Assembly (NCBI RefSeq): GCF_040869045.1
Contig: NC_090322.1
Location: 177,272,672-177,336,671 of the forward strand
Reading direction: 5' to 3'
DNA: 64,000 nucleotides
DNA from: Eurosta solidaginis
Lineage: Eukaryota; Arthropoda; Insecta; Diptera; Tephritidae
Of the stretch, positions 1-11,464 are shown piece by piece. The notes beneath the pieces were generated by a model, which was not told where the DNA came from, did no database searches, and saw only the letters and a list, made by a program, of their open reading frames with translations. A program made the position numbers and the translations under genes. Each line of letters opens with the position of its first letter. Within the stretch, counting starts at the first letter, position 1.

Positions 1-466
1 GGAAAATTTTAAATTACCTTCTTTTAAAAGTGGGCGGTGCCACGCCCATTGTCAAAAATTTTACTAATTTTCTATTCTGCGTCATAAGTTCAACTCACCT
101 ACCAAGTTTCATCGCTTTATCTGTCTTTGGTAATGAAGTATAGCACTTTTTCTGTTTTTCGGAATTTTCGATATCGAAAAAGTGGGCGTGGTTATAGTCC
201 GATATCGTTCATTTTAAACAGCGATCTCAGATTAGTGCTCAGGAACCTACATACCAAATTTCATCAAGATACCTCAAAATTTACTCAAGTTATCGTGTTA
301 ACGGACGGACGGACAGACATGGTTCAATCAAATTTTTTTTCGATCCTGATGATTTTGATATATGGAAGTCTATATATATCTCGATTCCTTTATACCTGTA
401 CAACCAACCGTTATACAATCAAACTTAATATACTCTGTGAGCTCTGCTCAACTGAGTATAATAAAA
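1..466 (+). mobile_element. DINE-like element family A, right-hand part (copy A1)
   Basis: This is the right end of a non-autonomous repeat whose left part lies outside the window. It carries GGGCGGTG/CCACGCCC and GGGCGTGG boxes, the motif ATATCGAAAAAGTGGGCGTGG, a short (GGAC)n tract near 302-318 and a terminal hairpin at 429-460 followed by A-rich DNA. The same sequence recurs at 12.6, 19.7, 40.5 and 45.8 kb, which establishes it as a dispersed family. The GGAC tract and terminal hairpin recall the DINE-1/mini-me group, regarded as non-autonomous Helentrons; that placement is inference. Reading frames across it with DGRTDG-type runs are translations of the tract, not genes. Confidence 0.8.
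429..460 (+). other. Terminal hairpin of DINE-like copy A1
   Basis: Outer arms TATACTC (429-435) and GAGTATA (454-460) pair. Inner arms GAGC (439-442) and GCTC (446-449) pair around TCT. Other subfamilies have GTGC/GCAC in the inner stem, so pairing is kept while sequence changes. Confidence 0.8.
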
Positions 467-639
467 ACTATATGTGCTAGAACCGAAAACTTATTTACCG
501 ATATAATATATGCATAATTTCCAACTGTCATATATAAACCTCCGCCCCTCGTGCCGCTTGAGCGGGCTTTGGAGTGTATTTATCCGTTGGGTTTATTATT
601 ATTATCTCCTTTCATAGATGAGTTTTGCTTCAATGTTAA

Positions 640-1065
640 CGCTTGTCACTCCAGTGGCCGACAGTATCATCGATCAAGTCCACAGTAACCTTAATCACCA
701 CGTGCAAGGGGACGATATAAAACTATTAGACGTCTACGGCGATGACATTATCCTACCGACTGTCGGACGCCCAAAATTATGATGCGTGACGTTCAGTGTA
801 GTCTTAGCTTCCACGTATATCTTCAGCTAAAGTAACTTAATAACTGCGACATAACATTGAATTGCAATAAACCTGGGCATCTAAGGAGTACACAAATTTT
901 TGAATAAGCAGATAAATCATGAGGAAGCCCTCGATTTAGTCCAATACCCAAGTCTTGCGGAAGAGAAAAGTGAACTTCCCAGTGACTGGTGCGTCCTTCT
1001 GACTAAACTTTGGAATGGGCATTGCAACAGGTTAAGCTCCTAACCAGTGATTGCATTTTTGCATA
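640..1065 (+). pseudogene. Decayed Jockey-like LINE reverse transcriptase C-terminal fragment
   Basis: The stretch aligns by eye with 53,300-54,130, a clearer copy of the same LINE family. The block around LPTVGRPK (about 740-775) corresponds to LPTVLHPKILGVTFD, and a WNGHCNRL block near 1,012-1,040 corresponds to SGYCNRLNSYL. Stops and indels are frequent. It is a dead relic of the region after the RT palm. The family call rests on resemblance to fly Jockey-type proteins and to the other two copies here. Confidence 0.55.
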
Positions 1066-1172
1066 CGCACTATGGAATGCAGATCCCTGCTGTAGTTCAA
1101 CCCTGTTGAAACAGTTTACTTGGACTTCTGTAAGGAAGTTTTAAGACATTTGCTGTGTAAACGAGTTTTTGA

Positions 1173-1310
1173 CTCAACGATCGATATTATGATTATAATG
1201 GAGGCTTCTTTTACTTTGGCGGTTATGGTTTCAGTTACGAGTTTACTTATGGCAGCGGGTATGATTCCGATTATGGTCATTATAAAGGTTTTGGCAAGGG
1301 TTGGGGTTGA
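1173..1310 (+). CDS. Unrecognised Gly/Tyr-rich open frame (possible exon or gene remnant)
   Basis: A 45-codon frame lies open between an upstream TGA (1170-1172) and a TGA at 1308-1310. It reads as a dense Gly/Tyr/Phe peptide, with pieces such as DRYYDYNGGFFYFGGYG and YGSGYDSDYGHYKGFGKGWG. Such composition is typical of small secreted or structural Gly-Tyr-rich insect peptides. No initiator ATG, signal peptide or clear splice acceptor is visible, so it could be one exon, a gene relic or a chance product of GGT/TAT-rich DNA. The flanks are LINE relics. Function is unknown. Confidence 0.25.
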   Translation, partial: LNDRYYDYNGGFFYFGGYGFSYEFTYGSGYDSDYGHYKGFGKGWG

Positions 1311-1384
1311 GGTTAACGTTGGAATTAAGGTATTGCTGTGGCAACAGTTAAAGCACAATTGCGTTCACGATTGGGGTTCTACGT

Positions 1385-2650
1385 TTAGTAAAAGCTGTTG
1401 TTACAGTTATCTAATCCAGAGGTGGTAGAAATCACAGCGCCTGTCTTCAGGACAATAATATCAATATCATCAGCATACACCAGTAATTGTACGTTCTTAT
1501 AATAGAATGTACCATCACGCTTTAGTTCTACTGCTAGAATTATCTTCTCCAGCAGTATATTAAAGCAATCGCAGGAAAGGGATCGGCCTTGTCTGAAGCC
1601 TCGTTTGGTTTCGAATGGCTCGACGAGGTCCTTCCCAATCCTTACGAAGCTGGTGGTGTTGCTCGACGTCATTTGGCAGAACCTTTTAATTTTGCAGGGA
1701 ACTTAAATTCAGACTTAATACAATATAAGCAGCTCCTTTTGCGCTGTAGTATGAAGTCGACGAAAAGATGGCGTGTATTGATTCTCTTATCGTGAGTCCT
1801 CTCCAGGATCTGGCGCATCGTGAAAATCTGGTAAATAGGAGATTTACCAGGTTTGTAGCCGCGCCTTTAATGTCCAATCAGTTTGTTGACTATGGACTTC
1901 AGCTTCGCACGGTACGCTAGATAGAACCTTAAAGCCGATATTAAGCAGGCTGATTTCGCGGTAATTGGCGCGGTTTGCGGAATCGCCTTTCTTGTGGATA
2001 AGGTAGAGTACACTTAGTTTTATGCATGCCTTTTATCATTTCTTCGCCTCGGTATTTGAATAGCTCGCGGGTATTCCGTCGTTACTTGGCGCCTTATGAT
2101 TTTTTAGCCCTTCTCTCTTCATCATAGTTGGATGCCGGAGCGTGTTTTTCATCATCGGTGATTGGGGTATCGGGTTCGTCTTTCCCTCGTTAGCTAGCAA
2201 TGAGAAGAAGAGTTCCCTCCACAACTTAAGCATACTCTGTAAGTAAGTTATCAAGTTGCCATTAACGTTGCTGCAGAAATCTGCGCGGTCTTGAAACCTT
2301 ACGTCATTTGCCTGATTTTTTGGTATAATTTACGGGCTTTGTTCCTATCTGAAGCTCTTGATATTCACACCGTTCTACATCACATTTTTTCTCTTTAAAT
2401 ATACGTCTCTCTTACTTCTTCGCCTCACGATAACGATCCAATATACCGCGCGATACCGGCCCCGTACGTAGCGTGGCCCTATAAGCAGCGCCCTTCTTTT
2501 CCGAGGCAGTATTCTTTGCTGTGCAGAGGCGTGTACGTATCTTGGCTGCAACTACGTCGCGGTCCGGGTCGATATTTGGACCTCGTAGAGTGCGCACATC
2601 CAGGAAACTGGAGCTATACCTGCCGTCGATCACTATGTGTCCGATTTAGT
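1385..2650 (-). pseudogene. Non-LTR retrotransposon fragment: endonuclease end plus reverse transcriptase
   Basis: Read on the minus strand, the order is: endonuclease C-terminus (LDVRTLRGPNIDPDRD, about 2,595-2,540, where the usual SDH catalytic signature is degraded); the pre-RT linker with LWRELF and KAPSNDGIPA (about 2,220-2,050); then RT blocks KRGFRQGRSLSCDCFNILLE and YADDIDII (about 1,610-1,465), the latter being the catalytic palm motif. Several frameshifts and stops separate the blocks, so it is not functional. Gag and the C-terminus are missing here. A C-terminal fragment of the same type lies at 54,780-55,130 on the same strand. The clade is not certain. Confidence 0.75.
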
Positions 2651-2654
2651 CTCG

Positions 2655-3167
2655 TGTTTTCGATCAGGAGACAGCCAAGTAGCTTGCTGTAAGTGCACAC
2701 CTAGCAACTATGAATATTTTACTTAATCATCACACCGGCACACAATCTGCGAAAATCTAACTATATACAATTTCAAATAAACTACAAATATATATCCGTA
2801 CATAGGCACCTAAGTACGTACAAATAAATGAATGAATGGTTTTCATTAATTCTGACTTGGAGTTCATTCACCGTTAAAGCTCTCGAGTGCGTCGACTCGT
2901 ACAGCCAAATATGCAACCAGGAACCAACAAAATATCAAAAAGCACAAAAAGAAACGATAATAATCATACATGAATGCTTAGTAAATTTAAATACTTGCTT
3001 AAAATAACAACAAAAGCAATAGTAGAAACTTCAAGCATATTAACTAAAAATATATTAATAGTGAATTGTGTATTCAAAACTACAAATAAATAAATGATTG
3101 TCGTAAAGACTCAAGAAATTACCGAGTCAAATACAAAAATACATACAGAGAGTTTAATTTAAACTAA
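2655..3167. other. No gene recognised
   Basis: AT-rich sequence with runs of A and TA. No coding signal or repeat boundary is seen. It ends where DINE-like copy B1 begins. Confidence 0.5.
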
Positions 3168-3960
3168 AACAAGTAAGGACGGTACTGTCTTCGGGTGTGC
3201 CGAAGACTTCATACTTTTCATGAATGGGGCTGAACAATAATATTATCCCGGACGCAATCTCCAAATAATCGGATGTGTAAGATAAGAAATATATAGTGAA
3301 CGGATGTACATACTTAAACGATTTTTAAGATAAATATAAAATAAAAAATGGCAAAAAACCCCCTTACCTGAACGATCGGTTGTATGCGATATATATTATA
3401 TATAGCTCCGATCGAAATGATTTTTGCATGAAATCTTCTATGATATATTAGAATAAATATCACCAAGTTTAACGTTTTAATATTGGAAATTAAGGGAGAA
3501 ATGGCCAAACATCTTTCTATCTGAACGATCGGTTGCATGGGATATAACTATATATAGCTCCGATCAAAGTGATTTTTTCAGGATATCTTATATGATATAT
3601 TAGAATATATATCACCGAGTTTCACGCTTATACTTTCTGAATTGCGTCAGGAATGAGCCAAATCGTCTTATCTGAACGATCGGTTGTATGGGAGATATAT
3701 GTTATAGTGGTCCCATCCTACCGGATCCGAAAATATCTAATATAATACAAAAATACATCCTTGTACCAAATTTCATTGAGATATCTCAAAATTTGAAGGA
3801 CGGACAGATTGACGGACGGACAGACGGACATGGCTATATCAACTCAGTTCGTCGCCCTGATCAGTTCGGTATACTTAATGGTGAGTATCTTCTATATTCT
3901 CAAAGTTACAAACATCGAACCAAAGTTAATATACCATTTCATGTTCATGAAAGGTATAAT
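3168..3960 (+). mobile_element. DINE-like element family B (copy B1)
   Basis: It begins with AACAAGTAAGGAC, has a hairpin at 3187-3207 (GTCTTCGG/CCGAAGAC), then degenerate units of about 150 bp built on CTGAACGATCGGTTGTATG and CTCCGATC, a (GGAC)n tract near 3,798-3,830, and a terminal hairpin at 3932-3958 (ATACC, TTTCATG, CATGAAA, GGTAT). Copies at 5,582 and 31,192 share both ends, so the boundaries are well supported. There is no coding capacity. It shares the first bases and the general layout with family A but little else. Confidence 0.8.
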
Positions 3961-4500
3961 TAGCTTTCTGAATATGTTGAATTAAGTTAATCATAGTAAC
4001 TATTTAAATAAAGTAAGTATTAAAGATTTTGAATATATGAGCAAGGGCAGCAGTGAGTGCGTTTAGGACGAATGAATTATACTGTTTTTTAATATTAGTG
4101 AAAAAGTAAATTCATAACATTGACTTTATGAAAGTACTTTATTTTAGTTATTTTATAGGATCTACACAAAAAAATTGTGTGTGTAATTATGTAGAAGTTA
4201 TTTTTCTTCAGACAAATCGAGCCGTGAATACAATTTGTTTGAATAGATCGGCCCCTTATCCACTTACCCCGGTCCACAATCCGCGTCGCTGTGAAGCTAT
4301 CCTACGAATTTGAATGAAATCGGCGAAGCGGTTTCGGAGTCCATAAGCTGCATACAAATATAAGTACATCCTACTTTATATATAGACGAGCCGGACCGGT
4401 GCGCATCTTGCGCAATAAATATAAAAGTCTCATATCAAATATCAACAGAAATCAGCTGTTTCATCAATCAACCATCTATAAACTTACATGCGCTTGCGCT
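3961..4500. other. Gene-free stretch, possible LINE 3-prime tail near 4,260-4,390
   Basis: No coding frame is supported. The segment with GAATGAAATCGGCGAAGCGGT followed by CATCCTACTTTATATATAGA resembles the conserved 3-prime tails of RTE-type LINEs in insects. I saw no reverse transcriptase next to it, so this is a weak call. Confidence 0.25.
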
Positions 4501-4887
4501 GCCATCTGGCGAATGTTAGCAACTGCCGGTAATGCAGTGTTAGTTCTAATCAAATATTCAAAATAGTACCAATAGTTTGTTTGAGTGCTCACAATTGTTT
4601 ATTTTTAACAAATTATTTTAATAAAATATAGCTAGACCAAAGCACTACGACTAATAATGCCCAAAGCTCGCTAATAGCACGAATCCCCATCTTTACAACC
4701 AAAACTTTATTTATAGATTTCGATTCCAAATAAGAGCGAAAAAGGGACGTGTGTATAAAAACAGCAATTAGAAATAATATTGTAACGATTTTTTGGCAAA
4801 TTCCTCCTATTTGTAACCTTCTACTAACGTTCGTATCACCAAACTGTTGAATAAATAACTCCACTATTCAATAATGCAAAATGGCCT

Positions 4888-4893
4888 TTATTA
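4888..4893 (-). promoter_or_regulatory. Poly(A) signal AATAAA in the LTR
   Basis: AATAAA read on the minus strand, about 55 bp after the inferred transcription start and before the LTR end. This fits a short R region. Confidence 0.5.
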
Positions 4894-4976
4894 AAGTACT
4901 TCACAATAACACTTATACTTCGCAACTGATAGCTTGCTTAAATCAAACTGACTTGTCATGCCTCAACTGTTGCTGC

Positions 4977-4983
4977 TTTTATA
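4977..4983 (-). promoter_or_regulatory. TATA box of the LTR
   Basis: TATAAAA on the minus strand. The TCAGTT initiator lies about 32 bp downstream, the normal spacing for an arthropod core promoter. Confidence 0.55.
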
Positions 4984-5581
4984 CTGTTTGGTTTCCTCGT
5001 TGGCATATTCTAGGCGCTTCTATTTCTGGAATTTACTAGTTAGTTACCAGCCATAAAATTGCCAGCTATAACTACGTTTATAGCTTCTCATATGCGCGTG
5101 TATATGTGAGTGATACTTGCACAAATTATTCCCTACTTTTGGGAGTATCTCAGATATATGCATGTGTTTGTACGTTGCTCTCCGCTGCTTGTATGGAGAT
5201 ATGTATAGACAGAATGATTGATTTATTGATGTGCATACAAGTCACTGCTTAATATTGGCTTAGAGATAATACAATATATAAGATAGATTAAATCTCCTTA
5301 GTGCACAAACGTTATCATATATGTACCTACATACATACAAGCATACCAAAAAATAAAACTTTTCTTTAAATATTTTAATAAAAAGTTTAGAATTTTTAGC
5401 TAAAGAGCACTTTTCAAGATATATATGCATTCTTAATGGAATCTACCAATCTCTTAAGCAAAATCTTTGGAAATATTTTGATTTTTTTCTTTTGTAAATG
5501 CATGAACCTCTTCGTTGCCTGTGTCAAGATTTCAATAATCACTGCAATAATATTGATACTTGCGACACACTTTACAGTATA

Positions 5582-8084
5582 AACAAGTAAGAACGGGACT
5601 GTCTTCGGCTGTGCCGAAGACTTCATACCTTTCATGAATGGGGCTGAACAATAATCTTATCCCTTTCGTAATCTCCGAATAATCGGATGTATAAGATAAG
5701 AAATATATAGTGAACAGATCTATATACCTTAACGATTTTTAAGATAAATATAAAATAAAAAACAGGTAGGTACTTTGTGTGAGAATGCAAATTTTCAGGT
5801 TTTTTGTGGTCTGCGTGTAAAAACTATGACTACGAATCACGTATTTCAACAATATATGACGTAAGCGTAACTATTTGATGAAACTTGATGAATTTTGAAG
5901 CTTCTAGCCGTAAAAAGGGGGCAAAAATTTGAGTTTATATGGGGTATATAATATATATACCACCGATCTCTATGATTTTTTCAGACAACAATATATGCTA
6001 TATACGTAAGCATTTGGTGAAATTTGAAGCTTCTAGCTGTTAAAATGGGGAAGAAATTGCGCAAAGTTTCTTATCTGAACAATCGGTTGTATGAGATATA
6101 TACTATATATACCACCGATCTCAATGATTTTTTCAGACAACAATATATGCTATACACGTAAGTATTTGGTGAAATTTGAAGCTTCTAGCTGTTAAAATGG
6201 GGAAGAAATTGCGCAAAGTTTCTTATCTGAACAATCGGTTGTATGGGATATATACTATATATACCACACCGGTATCTATGATTTTCTCAGACAACAATAT
6301 ATGCTATACACGTAAGCATTTGGTGAAATTTGAACATATCTAAACGATTTTTAAGATAAATATAAAATAAAAAATAGGTAGGTAATCTGTGTGAGGATGC
6401 AAAGCTTCACGTTTTTTGTGGTCTGCATGTAAAAACTATGACTACGAATCACGTATTTTAAAAATATATGACGTAAACGTAACTATTTGATGAAATTTCA
6501 TGAATTTTGGAGCTTCTAGCCGTAAAAAAGGGGCAAAAATGACAGTTTATATGAAGTATATAATATATATACCACCGATCTCAACGATTTTTTCAGACAA
6601 CAATATATGCTATATACGTAAGCATTTTGTGAAATTTGAAGCTTCTAGCTGTTAAAACGGGGCAGAAATTGCGCAAAGTTTCTTATCTGAACAATCGGTT
6701 GTATGAGATATATACTATGTATACCACCGATCTCAATGATTTTTTCAGACATCAATATATGCTATACACGTAAGCATTTGGTGAAATTTGAAGCTTCTAG
6801 CTGTTAAAATGGGGCCGAAATCGCAAAAAAAAAATATATATACTATATATATATACTATATATACCATCATATATATATTATATATATCACCGATCTCTA
6901 TGATTTTTTGACACAACAATACATACTATATACGTAAGCAATCGGTGAAATTTGAAGCTTATAGCTGTTATAATGGGGTAGAAATTGCGAAAAGTTTCTT
7001 ATCTGAACAATCGGTTGTATGAGATATATACTATATATACCACCGATCTCTATGATTTTTTCAGACAACAATTTATGCTATATACGTAAGCAATCGGTGA
7101 AATTTGAAGCTTATAGCTGTTAAAATGGGGTAGAAATTGCGAAAAGTTTCTTATCTGAACAATCGGTTGTATGAGATATATATTATATATACAACCGATC
7201 TCTATGATTTTTTCAGACAACAATATATGCTATATACGTAAGCAATCGGTGAAATTTGAAGCTTACAGCTGTTAAAATGGGGTAGAAATTGCGAAAAGTT
7301 TCTTATCTGAACAATCGGTTGTATGAGATATATACTATATATACAACCGATCTCTATGATTTTTTCAGACAACAATATATGCTATATACGTAAGTATTCG
7401 GTGAAATTTGAAGCTTATAGCTGTTAAAATGGGGCTAAAATTTGCGAAAATATATATATATATACTATATATATACTATATATACCACCATATATATACT
7501 ATATATACCACCGATCTTTATGATTTTTTCAGATAACAATATATAGTATATACGTAAGCATTCGTTGAAATTTGAAGCCCCTAGCTCTTAAAATAGGGCA
7601 GTAATTACGAAAAGTTCCTTATCTGAACAATCGGTTGTGGGGGATATATACTATATATACGACCGATCTCATCAATTTTTTCAGGAAACAATATGTGGAA
7701 TATACGAAAGTATATGGTGAAGTTTGAAGCTTCAATCTGTTAAATTGGGTAAGATATTACAAAAATCCTCTTTTTCTGAAAAATCGGTTGTATGGAGGAT
7801 ATATGCTATAGTGGTCCGATCCGGTCGGTTCCGACAAATGTCTAATCGGACACCCAAATACACCCGCTCACCAAATTTTATCAAGATATCTCAAAAATTG
7901 AGGGACTAGTTTGCATACAAACAGACAGACGGACAGACGGACATGGCTAAATCAACTCAGCTATTCAACCTGATTATTTCGGTATACTTAATGGTGGGTC
8001 TATCTATCTTCCTTTAAGGACTTACAATTTTCGGTTTCGTGACGAAATTAATATACCATTTCATTTTCATGAAAGGTATAAAAA
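5582..8084 (+). mobile_element. DINE-like element family B, long copy (B2)
   Basis: Full-length copy. Left end AACAAGTAAGAAC, hairpin GTCTTCGGC/GCCGAAGAC at 5601-5621, a long body, (GGAC)n tract at about 7,922-7,945, right hairpin (ATACC...GGTAT) near 8,053-8,080. The body is a tandem array of roughly 150-bp units. Each has the core TTATCTGAACAATCGGTTG, a TA-rich palindromic stretch, ACCGATCTCTATGATTTTTT, and GAAATTTGAAGCTT. Unit starts are visible near 6,080, 6,222, 6,683, 6,999, 7,151, 7,301 and 7,618; the units near 7,000-7,400 are the most alike. No protein is encoded. Confidence 0.85.
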
Positions 8085-8159
8085 ATATATGCTCACTGCT
8101 TTGAACTCATAACTGTTTCAAAATCACATGTTAAACTAAATCTGTTACCTGCTCCATTT

Positions 8160-8552
8160 ACTTTGGGCGGGTGGCTTGGAATCGCGTCCCTTCCAACCTC
8201 TCACACATCGCAGCCCTACTCATTGTGTGTTAAATATACATCAGCTGCTCGAAATCACGTCCATTCCGACAGCACTAATAATCAATAGTTACTTTGGGCG
8301 GGTGGCTTGGAATCGCGTGCTTTCCAACCTCCCACACATCACAGCCCTACTCATTGTGTGTTAAATATACATCAGCTGCTGGAAATCACGTCCATTCCGA
8401 CAGCACTAATAATCAATAGTTACTTTGGGCGGGAGGCTTGGAATCACGTCCTTTCTAAACTCCCACACATCGCAGCCCTACTATTGTGTGTTAAATATAC
8501 ATCAGCTGCTCGAAATCACGTCCATTCCGACAGCACTGATAATCAATTCCGT
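8160..8552 (+). repeat. Tandem repeat, 131-bp unit, three copies
   Basis: Units start with ACTTTGGGCGG at 8160, 8291 and 8422, exactly 131 bp apart, and differ by a few substitutions and one short deletion in the third unit. The period is not a multiple of three, so the apparent frames across it change register and are not coding. The array is separate from the neighbouring DINE-like element, and no relation to the 130-bp satellite at 14 kb is visible. Confidence 0.9.
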
Positions 8553-9174
8553 TGCTCGGCATCACAGTCCATCCCGACAACTGATTCAATAATATATGTA
8601 TATACATATTTTATAATATAATTTTGCTCACTATGTATGCTTGTTAATTTTACATTGTAATTCGCATTTATATCATTCATTCATTCATATTTAGTCTGAT
8701 TAATTGTATAATTTGTAGACTAACAAATAAATAAATAAATAAATATACAAGATGTCTGACGACGCATGATGATTCACGCTCACTGCTCATCGAATATTGA
8801 ATTTCAATTGATTTTAATAAATGTTTCACTTTCCTTGTATATTTGTCTTCCGAAATGTAATTTTTTATTTATGAGGCAATGCACAATCAATTATTTCTTA
8901 GTAAACCCCGGGTTGCTGGATGAATTTGTTCCTAAAATTATTTAGAAAATAGAATAGTAATAGAAATTTCTTAAGAGCTGCGTACTGCATAAGAAAATTT
9001 GACAAACGATATTTCTCTAAAGCATTTCTTGAGTTTAATTTTTTACCACTTTTTGGTTTTCCTTAGCACTTGACCTTTAAAAACATTAGCACGCATGCAC
9101 AAATACATAGATACATCCATATCTACCTATAAATGCGCTCCCGAAGTTAAATAACGTTAGCGAATGCATATAAA
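8553..9174. other. No gene recognised
   Basis: AT-rich, with a short (AAAT)n run near 8,726-8,747. No coding or repeat structure beyond that. Confidence 0.5.
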
Positions 9175-9591
9175 TTAGACTGGGTCGATTTATTAACCGA
9201 TATCGCGCCATCGATTTTTCGATAGGATTTGTGCTCAGAACAAAAATTCCACTACGCATACCTAAAAAAATAATTTTCGAGCCTGCGAAAAACAAATGGT
9301 GAAAGGGTCAACTTTTCGACCAAAACACTCCCCAAAACCCAAAAAATATTTTTTTTTGTGAAAAAACTGTTGTAAAAAGTTAGCGATAACAAATTAAAAA
9401 AAAAAAAAATTTTTTTTACACACGAACTGCATTTTCAGCGTGTGACTTTTGCCTCACATTTTTTTTAAATATCACTCTCACCATTTTTTCATAATGCGCC
9501 TAAAGAAGTATAACTTCAAAAATCTTTAGCAATATGTTAGAATTAACGTCATTTATACAAAAACTAGCTTTTTTTCGTGACCCGGTCCAAC
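9175..9591. mobile_element. Candidate MITE with imperfect terminal repeats
   Basis: The left end TTAGACTGGGTCGA and the reverse complement of the right end, TTGGACCGGGTCAC, match at 10 of 14 positions. The interior is AT-rich and non-coding, with A and T runs around 9,340-9,415. I recognise the left part as resembling a dispersed fruit-fly repeat, but no second copy is in the window and no target duplication is clear. Confidence 0.3.
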
Positions 9592-9599
9592 GAAGAAAA

Positions 9600-10460
9600 T
9601 ATAACACACAATTTTTACGATATAGGCCTTTATGATCTCAAAAACAGTCCATAAGATAATCTTGAAAGAGTCTACAAAATATCACGAAATTGTAACTCAA
9701 ACTATCGTGAACTATTCCGGAAATAAACCCCAGATAATCAGCAGTTGTTTCCAAATTGATCGAAAAATATTCTGAAACTATTAAGGAAGCAACCACAAAC
9801 TGAATCGTTTGTAGTCTTGAAATCGATTGAAATTGGGCCAAATGACCCCATAAATAGTCGAGAGTTGAGTTTGAAATTCAAAATAGTCTCAAAATTATAC
9901 CTGTCTAATAACAGAAAGTCCTGAAATGATCCGGAGCACATCCTTGAAGTGACATCGAATGGCCAATAAATTATTCGGAAAATCATTCCGAAACGATCCC
10001 CAAAACGATTTCGAAACATCTCGGAACCACCATGATCCAAAAATCATCGTGAAGTAGTATCGTAGGGATCCTGAAACAACTCAGTAATTGTCACAAAATT
10101 ATCTGTAGATGGTCTCAAAACAGTCCCTAATTATTCCGCGATAGTTTTAAAATTATACTAAAAAATCCCTTCTTTTCCAAAATTATTTACACCAATTTTT
10201 ATATTTAAAAATATTTTATAAATCTGAATGTTTGAATATTTGGATGTACGGATGTTTCGATATCAAGATGTCCAGATGTTGCCTTTGTGACTCAATCGCA
10301 CCAGAATAGCTTACTTACTTTGGACTACATTTGGCTCCTTATAGTCCAAACGAATACGAAAAGTCAAACCTTTTTGGACCTGAGGCTATCCCGAAAACAA
10401 TCCCGTGATGATCTGAAAATAGTCCCGAAATTCGTCCTCGATTTATTTTACTCATATACC
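9600..10460. repeat. Degenerate short-period minisatellite
   Basis: Motifs of the type ATCCCGAAA, CCGAAACGATC, AATCATCGTGAA and TCTCAAAACAGTCC recur at loose intervals of about 14-20 bp over some 800 bp. A similar stretch lies at 30,790-31,190. Long open frames here on the minus strand come from the repeat. Confidence 0.5.
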
Positions 10461-10984
10461 AAATATGTCCATACTCACATAAACCCAATGTTATGAGTTA
10501 CAGCAATTTATCACACAAAAGAAGGTGGAAGCCATAAATGAAGTATTATGGATCTACATCAAATACAACCAGAGTTATGAGACTGTTTATGAAAAAGTAT
10601 CATTAGTAAGGGCAGATTGGCTTGGTCAATATTTATCGGTGTCTGGTGGCCCTAAAGAGTAGTCGAGATAATCAACATCGTCTGCTTATGCAAGAGGTTT
10701 AACTTATGGCCACCGAATCGCCGTGTTTATCAGTATTGCACAATTCACCGGTCCACCAATGCTTCTAATTCAGCAGTTCACAGGCAGAGCTCAAGTAAAA
10801 ATTAATGAACTTTGTTGTTCCTCTACTCCCGCTATTAAGGATCGGGTTTATATACGTATGAAAAAAGCCAATTTGGTACGATTGAAGACCGAAGGTAGCT
10901 CGAATTCCAGGAAAGTCTATAGATATTTCTCTTGAGGCGGTTGTCGACCAGAATAATTTGTGACCCTCCAATAATAAAAATAAT

Positions 10985-11400
10985 AACTTATAATGATAGA
11001 CGAACTTGCAAGAGCAGGGGCACTGCTGGAGGTTGCGGAGAAAGTCGAGCTGCATCGTCCACTTCCATCAATTAAAATCATAGCAGATTCAAGGAGCTAG
11101 TTGTCTCCAACTGGTACTCCTCGAATACCTGCAGGCTAACCAAGCAAACCTAGCTGAATTACGACAGTAAGAGAAGCAAGGACACTAGCCGCATGGCTTG
11201 AATGATGAAATAATGGCGATACCTTTTAACAGCATTTGCTGCGACGAAGAAGGTAGCAAAAAGAGTCGCGCACTATTTGTGTGAATACCCATCTCTAGCA
11301 CACACTAAGATCCCACTATGGCCAGTTATATACTGCCGGAACTTAACGAAATAGCTACATAAATGCTCTGTCAAAGATATAAGTAGGTTCACCGTCCGCT
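10985..11400 (+). pseudogene. LINE RNase H region and C-terminus, decayed
   Basis: One frame reads IDELARAGALLEVAEKVELH (about 10,993-11,050), which resembles the end of the RNase H domain in I/R1-type LINEs. After stops and a frameshift, another block reads AHYLCEYPSLAHTK (about 11,268-11,310), which fits the H-x4-C element of the C-terminal zinc-knuckle-like region. Frame breaks are numerous. Fragments with related C-terminal RNase H regions lie at 38,960 and 48,270. Confidence 0.5.
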
Positions 11401-11464
11401 CCAAATGGTTCGAACGGAGTACCGACTAGCCATACGAAATTAGCAGCAATTGATTCCAGGAGAA

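Larger units (their letters stand above)
4613..5260 (-). mobile_element. LTR retrotransposon remnant: 5-prime LTR and start of leader
   Basis: On the minus strand an LTR-like unit runs from an undefined start near 5,260 to the dinucleotide CA at about 4,845. It contains a TATA box (4983-4977), an initiator-like TCAGTT about 32 bp downstream (4951-4946) and an AATAAA signal (4893-4888). Just past the LTR end a TGG-starting stretch (TGGTGATACGAACG, about 4,841-4,828) fits a tRNA primer binding site, followed by a purine-rich leader. This U3-R-U5-PBS order is that of gypsy-type elements. No gag or pol follows, so it is a truncated remnant. The frame at 4,864-4,613 is not a recognised protein. 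Confidence 0.55.

Noticed and set aside
127..480. Frames with DGRTDG and CTTNRY motifs, also at 12,615-12,893, 21,423-21,692 and 31,268-31,453
   Set aside because: They are translations of the (GGAC)n tract and conserved DNA of DINE-like elements, present in both orientations and broken differently in each copy.
8176..8621. Overlapping frames repeating HQLLEITSIPTALIIN
   Set aside because: They come from a 131-bp tandem repeat whose period shifts the frame each unit; no start or domain support.
9738..10040. 100-codon minus-strand frame
   Set aside because: It lies in the degenerate minisatellite, with repeated residues that follow the motif; no recognisable domain.
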